From the NCBI GenBank assembly GCA_014323765.1, contig JACONM010000012.1, positions 276,745-325,840 on the forward strand: a stretch of DNA of 49,096 bases. The letters run 5' to 3'. The stretch comes from Cellvibrionales bacterium. GTDB taxonomy: Bacteria > Pseudomonadota > Gammaproteobacteria > Pseudomonadales > GM7GCV1. Of the stretch, positions 1-10,768 are shown in pieces. Position numbers and translations under genes: made by a program. The notes below the pieces were generated by a model. The model did not search any database. It was not told the DNA's origin and was given only the letters and a program-made list of their open reading frames with translations. Within the stretch, counting starts at the first letter, position 1; each line of letters starts with the position of its first letter.

Positions 1-18
1 GGGGGGGGGGGGGGGGGG
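1..18 (+). repeat. Poly-G tract (at least 18 G) at the window edge, in frame with the downstream hsdS reading frame
   Basis: Bases 1-18 are all G. The frame of the hsdS ORF is open back through the tract: GGG..-NHIPLGEMAEIKRGTSITKK. Confidence 0.8.
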
Positions 19-546
19 AACCATATTCCTCTGGGTGAAATGGCTGAAATTAAACGCGGCACATCAATTACTAAGAAAGAAATACAGCCCGGTAAAATAC
101 CGGTTATTGCCGGTGGGCGTACACCTGCTTATTTTCATAACATAAGCAACCGTACCGGTCAAACCATTACCATCGCTGGTTCCGGGGCATACGCAGGATT
201 TGTTAGTTTTTGGGAGCAGCCTATATTTGTATCAGATGCTTTTACGGTAAAGCCTCGCCCCGGCTTAATTTCAAAATACTGCTTTTATTGGTTAAAAAAC
301 AAACAAGATCATTTGCATGCACTAAAAAGTGGCGGGGGTGTTCCTCATGTTTATCCTAGAAATGTGGCACCGCTCAAAATCTTCATCCCACCCCTATCCG
401 AACAAAAACGCATCGTCCGCATCCTCGACAAATTCGACACCCTGACCCACTCCATCAGCGCGGGCCTACCACGAGAAATTGAACTGCGCCAGAAACAGTA
501 CGAATACTACCGCAACCAGCTGCTACAATTCCCCGCGCCAAAATAA
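19..546 (+). CDS. hsdS: Type I restriction enzyme specificity subunit HsdS, C-terminal part (5' end lies beyond the window or across the poly-G tract)
   Basis: Translation IPLGEMAEIKRGTSITKKEIQPGKIPVIAGGRTPAYFHN...PPLSEQKRIVRILDKFDTL is typical of a HsdS target-recognition domain plus conserved helix. hsdR lies downstream. Confidence 0.85.
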   Translation, partial: NHIPLGEMAEIKRGTSITKKEIQPGKIPVIAGGRTPAYFHNISNRTGQTITIAGSGAYAGFVSFWEQPIFVSDAFTVKPRPGLISKYCFYWLKNKQDHLHALKSGGGVPHVYPRNVAPLKIFIPPLSEQKRIVRILDKFDTLTHSISAGLPREIELRQKQYEYYRNQLLQFPAPK

Positions 547-550
547 TGCC

Positions 551-702
551 CTGCCAAGTAAATCTCATGCCCAACCAGCCCCGCACCCCATCCTTCACCA
601 TCAGCCCCGCAATGGTGAATCGGATCGCCGCCATCACCGATGGTCGCCGGGGCCATCAAAGCCTACGAAGCCACCCCCGACCTTCGCCCGGATAATATCG
701 TG
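551..702 (+). pseudogene. Internally deleted remnant copy of the 5' part of the fic gene at 1930
   Basis: ctgccaag.aaatctcATGCCCAACCAGCCCCGCACCCCATCC...CGGAT.GCCGCCATC matches 1914-2004 nearly exactly. After an internal deletion, GTCGCCGG.GCCATCAAAGCCTACGAAGCC.CCCCCGACCTTCGCCC matches ~2182-2228. Confidence 0.85.
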
Positions 703-828
703 ACACTTTTTAGATATCAATACATATCCTAAAATCTTCTAATTGTAGATATATAAATACTTTTTTTGAATTTTTAATACAGTTGATATATATTCCTTTT
801 TATCAAGAAAGGATATAGGGAACTACCC

Positions 829-1296
829 ATGAACAGTGTCAAAGAAACCGCTAACAGGCAACATATCCGCATCCTGAACAGAGCTGCGCGGCAGGCTGCC
901 GCCCTCAACGTGCCGCCTAGGGGCTGGATCAATACCATGCGCAGGGCACTAGGCATGCCCGCACTTGCGCTTGCCATGCGCTTAGGGGTTACCAAAGCCG
1001 CAATCTATCAGGCCGAACGGAAAGAACGGGAAGGCGGTGTCACGCTACGCCACATGGAGAACTTGGCCCAAGCGATGGGCGGCAGGTTCGTCTATGCCAT
1101 CGTGCCCAAAGGCCAGATTGCGGACATCCAGCGGGATCAAGCCCGCGCCAAGGCCAAAGCCGTCACGCAACGGGCAAATGCGCATATGGCGTTAGAGCAG
1201 CAGTCGCTCCCCCCTGACCAGATACAGGCGGACATTGAGCGACTGGCGGATAAAATTCTTCAGGAACATCCCCCAGACTTCTGGAAAGTGCCATGA
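829..1296 (+). CDS. HTH-domain 'mobile mystery protein A'-like regulator / putative antitoxin
   Basis: Contains an XRE-like HTH (ALALAMRLGVTKAAIYQAERKEREGGVTLRHMENLAQAMGGRFVYAIVP). Its stop overlaps the start of the Fic-type partner at 1293. Confidence 0.75.
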   Translation: MNSVKETANRQHIRILNRAARQAAALNVPPRGWINTMRRALGMPALALAMRLGVTKAAIYQAERKEREGGVTLRHMENLAQAMGGRFVYAIVPKGQIADIQRDQARAKAKAVTQRANAHMALEQQSLPPDQIQADIERLADKILQEHPPDFWKVP

Positions 1297-1898
1297 AATT
1301 TGAAGATCCCGAAGGCGCGACCCTGCTGGATCCCGATGAAATGTATGGCCTAAAATTCGACCACATCAGAACCCGGGCCGAGCTAGATGAACTGGAACAT
1401 ACCAACATCACCGAAGGTTTGCGTTGGCTGGCGCGACGGTGTGGCGGCAACAGCCTGAACGAAGGCTTTATCCGCACACTACACAAACGCCTTTTCGGCA
1501 AAGTTTGGGATTGGGCCGGAACCTATCGCTTGCACGAAAAGAATATCGGCATCGTGCCGCATCAGATCAGCATGCAACTGCACATGCTGCTGGAAAATGC
1601 GCACCTCTGGGCGCAAAATAGCATCTTTGAGCCACTGGAAGCGGGCGCACGGTTTCATCATCGCCTAGTGCAAATCCACCCCTTCCCAAATGGCAACGGA
1701 CGACATGCGCGGATCGCTGCGGACATCTATTTGGCGGATTACTTCGAACACCCCCCGATTGCATGGGCAAGCGGCCTTGATCTTCAGGGGGATAACGCCA
1801 GACGTGAAGCCTATATCGCGGCCCTGCGCGCCGCAGATGCGGGCGATTTTGAACCTCTCTTGAAATTCGTCGCAGGTAACGGCGGCGCAAAAATGTAG
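1293..1898 (+). CDS. Fic/DOC-domain 'mobile mystery protein B'-like protein
   Basis: Fic motif HPFPNGNGRHAR in the translation. Translationally coupled to the HTH partner. Confidence 0.8.
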   Translation: MKFEDPEGATLLDPDEMYGLKFDHIRTRAELDELEHTNITEGLRWLARRCGGNSLNEGFIRTLHKRLFGKVWDWAGTYRLHEKNIGIVPHQISMQLHMLLENAHLWAQNSIFEPLEAGARFHHRLVQIHPFPNGNGRHARIAADIYLADYFEHPPIAWASGLDLQGDNARREAYIAALRAADAGDFEPLLKFVAGNGGAKM

Positions 1899-1929
1899 AC
1901 TATTAGGAATACACTGCCAAGCAAATCTC

Positions 1930-2715
1930 ATGCCCAACCAGCCCCGCACCCCATCCTTCACCATCAGCCCCGCAATGGTGAATCGGATTGCCGCCATCGC
2001 CGAGAGGGTGGGCGGCATCCAAGCGACGGCACTAGCCGCCTCACCGCAGCTACGCAAGCGCAACCGCATCAAGACCATCACCGGCACCCTAGCAATCGAA
2101 GGCAACAGCCTGTCCGAGCAACAGGTAACTGCCATCATGGACGGCAAACCGGTATTGGGCAGCGTCCGCGAAGTCGCCGAAGTCGCCGGAGCCATCAAAG
2201 CCTACGAAGCCGCCCCCGACCTTCGCCCAGATAAGATCGACGACCTGCTACGCGCCCACGCCCTGATGTTAGACGGCATCCTAAATAAAGCTGGGCACTT
2301 TCGCCAAGTGGCCGTTGGCATCCGCAAAGGCTCGACGGTGAGCCATGTCGCCCCACCCGCCAATCGGGTACCGGGCATGATGGCAGACCTATGCGTTTGG
2401 CTAAAACGAACCGACGAGCACCCGCTAATTGCCAGCAGCGTATTCCACTACGAGTTTGAATTTATCCACCCTTTCATTGACGGCAATGGCCGCATGGGAC
2501 GCCTGTGGCAAACACTAATTCTGGCACAATGGCAACCGCTGTTTTTATCGCTCCCAATCGAGAGCCTGATCAAGGAACATCAACAGGAGTATTATCAGGT
2601 CCTCGAGCAGTCCGATAAACAGGCAGACAGCAGCCCATTCATCCATTTCATGCTTTCGATAATTCTCGAAACCTTAATCCAAATTACAGCAAACGAGCAG
2701 ATCACTAGGAGCTAA
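1930..2715 (+). CDS. Fic family protein (putative AMP-transferase)
   Basis: Fic motif [12 protein letters not shown], with an N-terminal inhibition-like motif TLAIEGN. Confidence 0.85.
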   Translation: MPNQPRTPSFTISPAMVNRIAAIAERVGGIQATALAASPQLRKRNRIKTITGTLAIEGNSLSEQQVTAIMDGKPVLGSVREVAEVAGAIKAYEAAPDLRPDKIDDLLRAHALMLDGILNKAGHFRQVAVGIRKGSTVSHVAPPANRVPGMMADLCVWLKRTDEHPLIASSVFHYEFEFIHPFIDGNGRMGRLWQTLILAQWQPLFLSLPIESLIKEHQQEYYQVLEQSDKQADSSPFIHFMLSIILETLIQITANEQITRS

Positions 2716-2717
2716 AA

Positions 2718-5700
2718 ATGCAGCACAGCTACAAAACTATTGCCGAATCCGGCAATTTTATCGTACTCGATAAATACATCCGCCCCTCACACATTGCCGA
2801 AGGCTACCAAAGCGAAGAGGATCTAGAGCGAGAGCTCGTCGAAAATCTGCAAAACCAAGGCTATGAATACCTCAAGATCAACAGCCAAACAAAGATGCTC
2901 GCTAATGTCCGCGAGCAGCTACAGGCATTGAATAACACACAGTTTTCCGACAACGAGTGGGACCGCTTTGTCAAGGAATACCTGGATAGGCCAAACGACA
3001 AAAGCATCGACAAATCCCGAAAAATTCACACCGATCACTGCCATGACTTTAAATTTGACGATGACAAGACAAAAAATATCTATTTACTGGATAAACACAA
3101 CCTAGCCCGCAACAAAATGCAAGTCATCCGCCAATTTGAACAAACCGGTACCCATGCCAACCGCTACGATGTCACAATCCTAGTCAACGGCTTGCCCCTA
3201 GTACAGATCGAATTAAAAAAGCGCGGTGTCGCCATTCGCGAAGCATTCAATCAGGTGCATCGCTACAGCAAGGAAAGCTTTAATAGCGCAAATTCACTGT
3301 ACAAATACGTGCAAATTTTTATCATCTCCAACGGCACCGACAGCCGCTATTTTGCCAACACCACCAAGCGTGATAAAAACAGCTTTGACTTCACCACCAA
3401 CTGGGCCGAGGCCGACAACAGCCCCATCAAAGACCTGCAAGATTTTACTGCTACCTTTTTGCAGAAAAATACCCTGCTCAATGTGCTGCTGCGCTATTCG
3501 GTTCTCGATACTAGCGGCACCCTGTTAGTAATGCGCCCCTACCAGATCGCCGCCACCGAGCGCATGCTATGGAAGCTGCAAATCTCGGTCAACGCCAAAA
3601 ACTGGAGCAAACCGACAAGCGGCGGTTACATCTGGCACACCACCGGTTCCGGCAAAACCCTCACCAGCTTCAAGGCGGCGCAATTAGCGACTGAGCTAGA
3701 ATTTATTGACAAGGTACTTTTTGTGGTGGACCGCAAAGATCTCGATTACCAAACCATGAAAGAATACCAGCGATTCCAAGAAGATAGCGTCGATGGCTCT
3801 GAAAACACCGCCGGGCTAAAAATCAATCTATGCAAAGATGGCAGTAAAATTATCGTTACCACCATCCAAAAACTCAATAACCTACTGAAGAAAGAAAAAG
3901 ATTTGGCCGCATACCAACAGCAGGTTGTATTTATTTTCGACGAATGCCACCGCAGCCAGTTTGGCGAAGTCCAGAAAAACCTAAAAAAACGCTTCAAGAA
4001 ATTTTATCAATTTGGCTTTACCGGCACTCCCATATTCACAGAAAATGCCCTAGGGGCAGAGACCACCAAGAGTGTATTTGGCAACGAGCTGCATGCCTAC
4101 GTGATCACCGATGCCATCCGCGATGAAAAAGTGCTAAAATTTAAAGTAGATTACAACGATGTGCGCCCGAAATTTAAGAAAATAGAAACTGAACAGGATG
4201 AGGAGAAGTTGACCGCCGCAGAAAACAAGCAAGCACTGCAACACCTCGATCGCATCCACGAAATATCCCAATACATATTACGCAACTTTTCACAGAAAAC
4301 CCACCGCATGCATGCGGGCATCACCAGATCAACAGGTTTTAATGCCATCTTTGCCGTCAGCAGCATCGATGCTGCCAAGCTCTATTACGAATCCTTGCAT
4401 CAACTGCAAGCAGATAAAGACAAACCGCTGCGCATTGCCACTATTTTCTCTTTTGCCGCCAATGAAGATCCAGCAGCGGGCGATATTGCAGACGAGGGTT
4501 TTGAAATCTCAGCCATGCATAGCACTGCCAAAGAATTTTTGAGCAGTGCCCTCGCCGATTACAACCGAATGTTCCAAACTAGTTTCAGCATCGACAGCAA
4601 AGGCTTCCAAAACTATTATCGAGATCTTGCCAAAAAAGTAGGAAGCCGGGAGATTGATCTGCTGATTGTGGTCGGCATGTTCTTAACCGGCTTTGATGCC
4701 CCCACATTAAACACTCTGTTTGTAGATAAAAACCTCCGCAACCACGGTCTTCTACAAGCCTATTCACGCACTAACCGCATCTATGATGCCACCAAAACCT
4801 TTGGAAATATCGTCACCTTCCGCGATATAGAGCAGGCTACCATTGATGCCATTCAACTTTTTGGTGCTAAAAATACCAGTGCCAATATGGTTCTAGAGAG
4901 AAGCTACCGAGATTACATGGAAGGATTTGAAGACCCTCTCACCGGTGAGTTTCGGCGCGGTTTTATCGCGATAACAGAAGAACTGGAACAGCGTTTCCCT
5001 AATGGGAACTGCATTACGGGCGAGTCCGATAAAAGAGAATTTGCAAAATTATTTGGCGAATATCTACGGGTCGAAAATGTGTTACGCAACTACGACGAAT
5101 TTACCAGCCTAAAAGCCTTACAACATATCGACACCAGCGACCCACAAGCAATAAAAACCTTTAAAGCACAGCACTATCTAGATGACACCAAACTGACCGA
5201 GATGCAAAATATCAGCATGCTCAAAGACCGCCAGTTTCAAGATTATTGCTCCATCTACAATGATATTCGTGACTGGCTACGTCGCCAGCGATCCGCTAAC
5301 GAGAAAGCAGAATCAAAACTAGATTGGGATGATATTGTTTTTGAAATAGAGTTACTCAAGCAGCAGGAAATCGACCTAGATTACATTTTGCAGCTGATCT
5401 TTGAGCAGCATAAGAAAAACAAGGATAAACAAGCGATATGCAGGTTTATTCGCCGTCTGATTAGTGCCAGCCTCGACCATCGTGCTAAAGAAGACCTGCT
5501 ACTCGATTTTATTGAACGCACAGATCTCAACAAGATTGAGGATGCTACCGCTATCATTGAAAATTTTTATACTTTCGCCAGAGAAGAGCTACAACGCGAA
5601 ACAGAAATGCTAATCTCGAATGAAGAACTAAAACCTACGGAGGCCAAAAATTACATCAATCTATCCCTAAACCGTGGCTTTGCTACCGAATACGGCACCG

Positions 5701-5825
5701 AACTAGACAATACCCTGCCTGCCATGCACCGCTTGAGTCAGCCGTATCTAGATAAAAAGCAGCGAGTATGCGCCAGAATAAATTCGTTTGTCGATAAATT
5801 CAAAGGTATAGGCGGAAAATTTTAA
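2718..5825 (+). CDS. hsdR: Type I restriction endonuclease subunit R
   Basis: 1035 aa. N-terminal nuclease region; Walker [21 protein letters not shown] box; [11 protein letters not shown]2/DEAD-like helicase typical of HsdR. Confidence 0.95.
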   Translation: MQHSYKTIAESGNFIVLDKYIRPSHIAEGYQSEEDLERELVENLQNQGYEYLKINSQTKMLANVREQLQALNNTQFSDNEWDRFVKEYLDRPNDKSIDKSRKIHTDHCHDFKFDDDKTKNIYLLDKHNLARNKMQVIRQFEQTGTHANRYDVTILVNGLPLVQIELKKRGVAIREAFNQVHRYSKESFNSANSLYKYVQIFIISNGTDSRYFANTTKRDKNSFDFTTNWAEADNSPIKDLQDFTATFLQKNTLLNVLLRYSVLDTSGTLLVMRPYQIAATERMLWKLQISVNAKNWSKPTSGGYIWHTTGSGKTLTSFKAAQLATELEFIDKVLFVVDRKDLDYQTMKEYQRFQEDSVDGSENTAGLKINLCKDGSKIIVTTIQKLNNLLKKEKDLAAYQQQVVFIFDECHRSQFGEVQKNLKKRFKKFYQFGFTGTPIFTENALGAETTKSVFGNELHAYVITDAIRDEKVLKFKVDYNDVRPKFKKIETEQDEEKLTAAENKQALQHLDRIHEISQYILRNFSQKTHRMHAGITRSTGFNAIFAVSSIDAAKLYYESLHQLQADKDKPLRIATIFSFAANEDPAAGDIADEGFEISAMHSTAKEFLSSALADYNRMFQTSFSIDSKGFQNYYRDLAKKVGSREIDLLIVVGMFLTGFDAPTLNTLFVDKNLRNHGLLQAYSRTNRIYDATKTFGNIVTFRDIEQATIDAIQLFGAKNTSANMVLERSYRDYMEGFEDPLTGEFRRGFIAITEELEQRFPNGNCITGESDKREFAKLFGEYLRVENVLRNYDEFTSLKALQHIDTSDPQAIKTFKAQHYLDDTKLTEMQNISMLKDRQFQDYCSIYNDIRDWLRRQRSANEKAESKLDWDDIVFEIELLKQQEIDLDYILQLIFEQHKKNKDKQAICRFIRRLISASLDHRAKEDLLLDFIERTDLNKIEDATAIIENFYTFAREELQRETEMLISNEELKPTEAKNYINLSLNRGFATEYGTELDNTLPAMHRLSQPYLDKKQRVCARINSFVDKFKGIGGKF

Positions 5826-5843
5826 GCATCGGATATCGGTTTT

Positions 5844-7640
5844 TTATTCTGTATTTTCAGCCGCGGCGACTACCATTAGTTGCAGGCTTTCTTTATCCCT
5901 ATAACGATTGACTTCCACCCGATAGACTAGTTTTATTTGCTGCCCCTCGGTTAATTCTAGGTCTTCCGGCGCGTTGAACCAAATGGCATCTAGGGCTTCG
6001 CTCAATCCTTCCCTTTCCAGTTTAAGTTTTAGGTGAATTTCTTTTAGCCAGCGCAGGTTCACAATGCGCCATTCATCGATAAACTGAGGTTCTGGTAATG
6101 CCTGTCCCCATGGCAATAGCTGTTCAAGTCTGTGCGCAAAATTCAAATTCAAATAATGTGGCGGTAGCTCGCCGTCCACCCATGTTATCGCCTGCAAATG
6201 CGTTGCATCGATGGCTTGATGCACCGCCAGATCAAACGCGGCGGAAAATGCTGCAAAATTGCGCTCATCGATGCTTAAACCTGCCGCCATAGCATGCCCG
6301 CCGAACTTGATAATCAACCCCGGATGGCGGCTTTCCACCAGTGCCAAACAATCGCGAATATGACAACCGGGGATGGAACGCGCCGAACCTTTTAGCTCGC
6401 TGTTGGCACCATCTGTAACCGGCTCATTCACCGCGCCCCCCGCGATAGTTTCACCCACCTCCTCTTGCTTAGCACGGGCGAAGGCGATCACCGGTCGATG
6501 CAGCCGCTCTTTCAGGCGCGAAGCCACTAAACCAACCAACCCTTGATGCCAATCCGGCTGATAGCAACAATAGCCCCAAGGCAACTCCCCCGCCGTTTCC
6601 ACCTGCTCCAAAGCCGCATCCGCATCTAACCCCATCTGCTCCTGAATCTGGCGGCGTTCCAAATTTATTTCGTGCAATTCCAATGCCAGCGTTTGCGCCT
6701 GAAACGGATCCTCTTCCAGCATACAAGCAATGCCCAAGCTGATGTCATCCAACCGTCCAGCGGCGTTAATTCGCGGACCGATCGCAAAGCCCAAATCCGC
6801 CGAGCGAGCATGCGCATGATCGCGACGGGCCACCGCAAACAGGCCGCGAATACCGGCATTGCCGCGCCCGGACTGAATAAGCCGCAACCCCTGACTAACC
6901 AGAATGCGATTTAGGCGGTCGAGCGGCACCAGATCCGCCACCGTGCCGAGCGCGACCAGGTCTAAATAATCGGCCAGCCGCGGTTCCGGTATTTGCCGTT
7001 TTGCAAACCAGTCAGACTCACGCAATGCACCGCGTAGGCCGAGCGCAAGGTAAAACGCCACCCCGACCCCCGCCAAATTTTTCGCTGGAAAAGTGCAACC
7101 GGGCTGATTGGGATTCAAAATAGCATCCGCTGCCGGTAACTGCTCGCCGGGTAAATGATGGTCGGTTACTAGCACCCGAATCCCAGCGCGTTGAGCAGCA
7201 GCAACTCCATCGATGCTGGAAATACCATTGTCCACGGTGATAATCAAATCAGGCTTAGAACGAGCAGCCACTGCCACTAATTCCGGCGACAGTCCATAGC
7301 CAAAATCAAAACGATTGGGTACCAGAAAATCGATCTGTTGTAACCCCATTTTCCGCAATACTCGCAATAAAAGTGCCGTGCTGGTCGCCCCATCGGCATC
7401 GTAATCGCCGCAAATCAACACCCGCTGTTGCTTTTCCAATGCCTCCATGAGCAGCCTCACGGCGGCATCCATCCCCCGCAATGCGGCGGGCGGCTCTAAT
7501 TGACTAAGGTTTTGATCAAGATCGGCATCGCAATAAATTTTCCGTGCCAGCAAAATCCGCTGCAGCGGTTCACTTAATGGTTCGGCAAAATCGGCACGAC
7601 TCAGGTCGACCGAGCGCGTTTTTATCAAGGCCGGTTTCAC
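5844..7640 (-). CDS. recJ: Single-stranded-DNA-specific exonuclease RecJ
   Basis: DHH motifs (CGDYDADGATSTALL, VTVDNGISS, VTDHHLPG) and C-terminal GGHAMAAGLSI. Confidence 0.95.
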   Translation of the reverse strand: MKPALIKTRSVDLSRADFAEPLSEPLQRILLARKIYCDADLDQNLSQLEPPAALRGMDAAVRLLMEALEKQQRVLICGDYDADGATSTALLLRVLRKMGLQQIDFLVPNRFDFGYGLSPELVAVAARSKPDLIITVDNGISSIDGVAAAQRAGIRVLVTDHHLPGEQLPAADAILNPNQPGCTFPAKNLAGVGVAFYLALGLRGALRESDWFAKRQIPEPRLADYLDLVALGTVADLVPLDRLNRILVSQGLRLIQSGRGNAGIRGLFAVARRDHAHARSADLGFAIGPRINAAGRLDDISLGIACMLEEDPFQAQTLALELHEINLERRQIQEQMGLDADAALEQVETAGELPWGYCCYQPDWHQGLVGLVASRLKERLHRPVIAFARAKQEEVGETIAGGAVNEPVTDGANSELKGSARSIPGCHIRDCLALVESRHPGLIIKFGGHAMAAGLSIDERNFAAFSAAFDLAVHQAIDATHLQAITWVDGELPPHYLNLNFAHRLEQLLPWGQALPEPQFIDEWRIVNLRWLKEIHLKLKLEREGLSEALDAIWFNAPEDLELTEGQQIKLVYRVEVNRYRDKESLQLMVVAAAENTE

Positions 7641-7664
7641 TTTACTTCTTCAATAACAATCGCA

Positions 7665-9074
7665 TTAAACCGCCGCGCACAACCGCTCGGCGATATACGC
7701 CTGAATCTGTGCCGTATCGCAATCCAACACCTCGTAACGTTCCGCCCGCTCCAATAAGTCGGACAAGTGCGGCGGCAAGGCGGCAGCTTCCGCCAAACCC
7801 GCCTCCGCCGCCGCCTGCGGAAACTTAGCCGGGTGTGCTGTAGCCAAACAAACCATGGGCAGATCCACCGCCTGAGCTTGATAATGGCGACCGGCGGCCA
7901 CCCCAATGGCACTGTGCGGGTCCAATAAATAACCGGTCTGCCGATGCTGCTCGGCGATTACTTCAAGCATCTCAGAATCCGCCAGTCGCTGGCTGGCAAA
8001 CAGTGCCCGTAGCCGGTGCATCGCGGTATCGCTCAGCGACAACTTGCCGTCGCGCTTAAACCCAGCCATCAGATCGGCCACCTTTACAGCATCGCGGTCA
8101 TACAGGTCGAAAAGCAGGCGCTCGAAATTGCTGGAAATCATAATATCCATGCTCGGCGATAGAGTAGGTTCAGGCGGTTGCAGGCTGTAATCGTTGGCAC
8201 TAAAGCAGCGGTGCAAAATATCGTTGGCGTTGGTGGCGACCACCAGACGGGCGACCGGCAGCCCCATCCGATGCGCTAAATAGCCGGCAAACATATCGCC
8301 GAAATTACCGGTCGGCACCGCAAAAGCGATTTCACGCTGCCCTACACCGAGGGCGACGGCGGCATAAAAATAATAGACAATTTGCGCCATGATGCGCGCC
8401 CAATTAATGGAATTGACCGCCACCAGCTGGCGGTCGGCGGGTAAAAAAGAAGAGTCGGCAAAGCTGGCCTTGACGATATTTTGACAGTCGTCAAAACTAC
8501 CACGCACCGCGATATTGTGAACATTATCGGCTCGCACCGTGGTCATCTGGCGGCGTTGTACTGCGGAAATACGCTGATGCGGATGCAGGATAAAAATGTC
8601 CGCATTGGCGCAGCGGCGGCACCCCTCAATAGCCGCCGAGCCAGTGTCGCCCGAGGTCGCGCCCATAATCACCGCTCGCTGGCCACGGCGTTGCAATATC
8701 AGGTCAAGCAGGCGACCTAAAAATTGCAGGGCAAAATCTTTGAATGCCAGGGTCGGGCCATGAAACAGTTCTAAAAGCCACAAATTATGATCCAGCTGCA
8801 CCAGAGGCGCAGTGGCAGGGTGGCGAAAATCGGCGTAGCTGGCTTCAATTAAACACCGCAATTCCGCATCGTTCAACGCCCCAGCGACGAAGGGGCGCAT
8901 GACCGCAAACGCCAGCTGCGGATAATTCATGCCGGCAAAGGAGGCAATAGTGGCGCGATCAAATTGCGGCAATTCCGCCGGCACATACAGCCCGCCATCA
9001 GAAGCCAACCCGGCCAGCACGGCAGATTCAAAATCCAGCGCGGGGGCGCTGCCACGGGTGCTGATGTATTGCAT
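7665..9074 (-). CDS. thrC: Threonine synthase
   Basis: MQYISTRGSAPALDFESAVLAGLASDGGLYVP...GPTLAFKDFALQ...GATSGDTGSAA. The ORF track extends to 9104, but the MQYISTRG start is more likely. Confidence 0.95.
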   Translation of the reverse strand: MQYISTRGSAPALDFESAVLAGLASDGGLYVPAELPQFDRATIASFAGMNYPQLAFAVMRPFVAGALNDAELRCLIEASYADFRHPATAPLVQLDHNLWLLELFHGPTLAFKDFALQFLGRLLDLILQRRGQRAVIMGATSGDTGSAAIEGCRRCANADIFILHPHQRISAVQRRQMTTVRADNVHNIAVRGSFDDCQNIVKASFADSSFLPADRQLVAVNSINWARIMAQIVYYFYAAVALGVGQREIAFAVPTGNFGDMFAGYLAHRMGLPVARLVVATNANDILHRCFSANDYSLQPPEPTLSPSMDIMISSNFERLLFDLYDRDAVKVADLMAGFKRDGKLSLSDTAMHRLRALFASQRLADSEMLEVIAEQHRQTGYLLDPHSAIGVAAGRHYQAQAVDLPMVCLATAHPAKFPQAAAEAGLAEAAALPPHLSDLLERAERYEVLDCDTAQIQAYIAERLCAAV

Positions 9075-9075
9075 T

Positions 9076-10455
9076 TTACGCTTCCTCAGACTGTGCGTGT
9101 TCATCCGGCGATTCGGCGCAATTCAAATCTTCCACCCGAATTACCACCACCCGGCTGGTGAGCGCATCCAATCCCTGCAACGCCTGCACTAGGCGGCGCA
9201 ATTCCCACTCGCGAGCGCGTTGGGTAATCATGATAATAGTCGCCTCCTGAGAACCGGCGGTCGGCTCACGCTGTTGAATGGCCTCCACACTCAACCCCGC
9301 ATCGCTAAACAAGCCAGTAATGCGCGATAACACCCCCGCCTGATCTTTGGCATCAAAACGCAAATAAAAGGCAGTGGTGCAATCGGCGATATTCAACACG
9401 GGCACAGTGGCAGGTGGATCAGATAAACAGGCCGGAACGCGGGCGGCAGGTACGCCCTTGCCATTTTTACCGCTATTTTTATCGCCGCGAGTGCTGACAA
9501 CCAACCTCGCTAAATCGACAACATCCGCCAACACCGCAGAGGCAGTCGGATCACCTCCCGCACCCGCACCACAATAAAGCGTGGGGCCGCTCGCATCGGC
9601 ATTCACCAGCACCGCATTCATCACCCCATCGACCTGCGCAATGGGTTGTTCACGTGGTACTAAAGTCGGGTGGACGCGCAATTCGATGCCGGCGGCAGTG
9701 CGGCGGGCAATGCCTAAATGCTTGATAGCGTAACCGAGCGCGGCGGCATGCTGCACATCCTGCGGGTCTAATTCGGTCAACCCCTCGGTAAAAACGCAAT
9801 CGAATTGCAATGGGATTCCAAAAGCCAGCGCAGCCAATATCGCCAATTTATGCGCCGCATCCGTGCCCTCTATATCAAAAGCCGGATCCGCCTCGGCATA
9901 ACCCCGTGCTTGGGCCGCAGCCAATGCAGCAGCAAAAGTTTGCCCCTTATCACGCATTTCAGTCAAAATAAAATTGCCGGTGCCGTTAATAATTCCGGCT
10001 ACCAGATTGATGCGATTGGCTGCCAGCCCGGTGCTGAGCGCATGCACAATGGGAATACCGCCAGCGACCGCCGCCTCGTAGGCAATTTGCACCCCCTGCG
10101 CAGCGGCGGCGGCAAACAGCGCATTGCCATGCTCGGCCAGCAACGCCTTGTTGGCGGTCACCACATGCTTGCCCTGCGCGATGGCCTCCTCCACCAATCG
10201 GCGGGCTAGAGTCGTGCCGCCGATGGTCTCCACCAGAATATCGACCTGCGGATCCCGCGCCACCGCCAAATGGTCTGCGCTAATCTGTACCCCGGCGGCA
10301 CGTAGCTGTGGCAGGGATTGGCGGCTGCCGACATGGGCGACCTCAATAGCGGCCCCGACACGACGGGCGATACTCGCAGCATTGCGTTCCAGCACCTCAA
10401 CAGTGCCGCGTCCGACGGTGCCTAGGCCACAGATGCCCAGCTTGATTGGTTCCAC
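9076..10455 (-). CDS. hom: Homoserine dehydrogenase (with C-terminal ACT domain)
   Basis: IKLGICGLGTVGRGTVEVL; AGIINGTGNFILTEM; C-terminal ACT region AGVLSRITGLFSDAGLSVEAIQQ. Confidence 0.95.
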   Translation of the reverse strand: MEPIKLGICGLGTVGRGTVEVLERNAASIARRVGAAIEVAHVGSRQSLPQLRAAGVQISADHLAVARDPQVDILVETIGGTTLARRLVEEAIAQGKHVVTANKALLAEHGNALFAAAAAQGVQIAYEAAVAGGIPIVHALSTGLAANRINLVAGIINGTGNFILTEMRDKGQTFAAALAAAQARGYAEADPAFDIEGTDAAHKLAILAALAFGIPLQFDCVFTEGLTELDPQDVQHAAALGYAIKHLGIARRTAAGIELRVHPTLVPREQPIAQVDGVMNAVLVNADASGPTLYCGAGAGGDPTASAVLADVVDLARLVVSTRGDKNSGKNGKGVPAARVPACLSDPPATVPVLNIADCTTAFYLRFDAKDQAGVLSRITGLFSDAGLSVEAIQQREPTAGSQEATIIMITQRAREWELRRLVQALQGLDALTSRVVVIRVEDLNCAESPDEHAQSEEA

Positions 10456-10768
10456 AGAAGTTCCTTAGCGCAGGGTTGCGAGGTGGAAAGGGGGAGCGCA
10501 GAGCCGCCCATTGTAACACGGCGGGGCGGGCTGCCTCGGTATATTCCATCCGGCTGAAACTGTCCCGCTGACTAGATCCATTATTGACGTTCTCTTTTTA
10601 TATTGCACACGGCATCGGTGGCATGTCTGTTCATCCATTTTTCCGTTTGATAAATAAAAACGGAAAATCTCGATAAATGCTTTGCAGGCTTACCGGTTTT
10701 TTATCGATTTTACACTTAAAAAACCATTAAAATAAATAGCGACTGTTCAATCCGGCCCGGTACGCAAG

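Noticed and set aside
455-637. 60-aa minus-strand ORF ([29 protein letters not shown]...) as a gene
   Set aside because: It is the antisense of the duplicated fic 5' end. The same peptide appears in the 1665-2198 antisense ORF.
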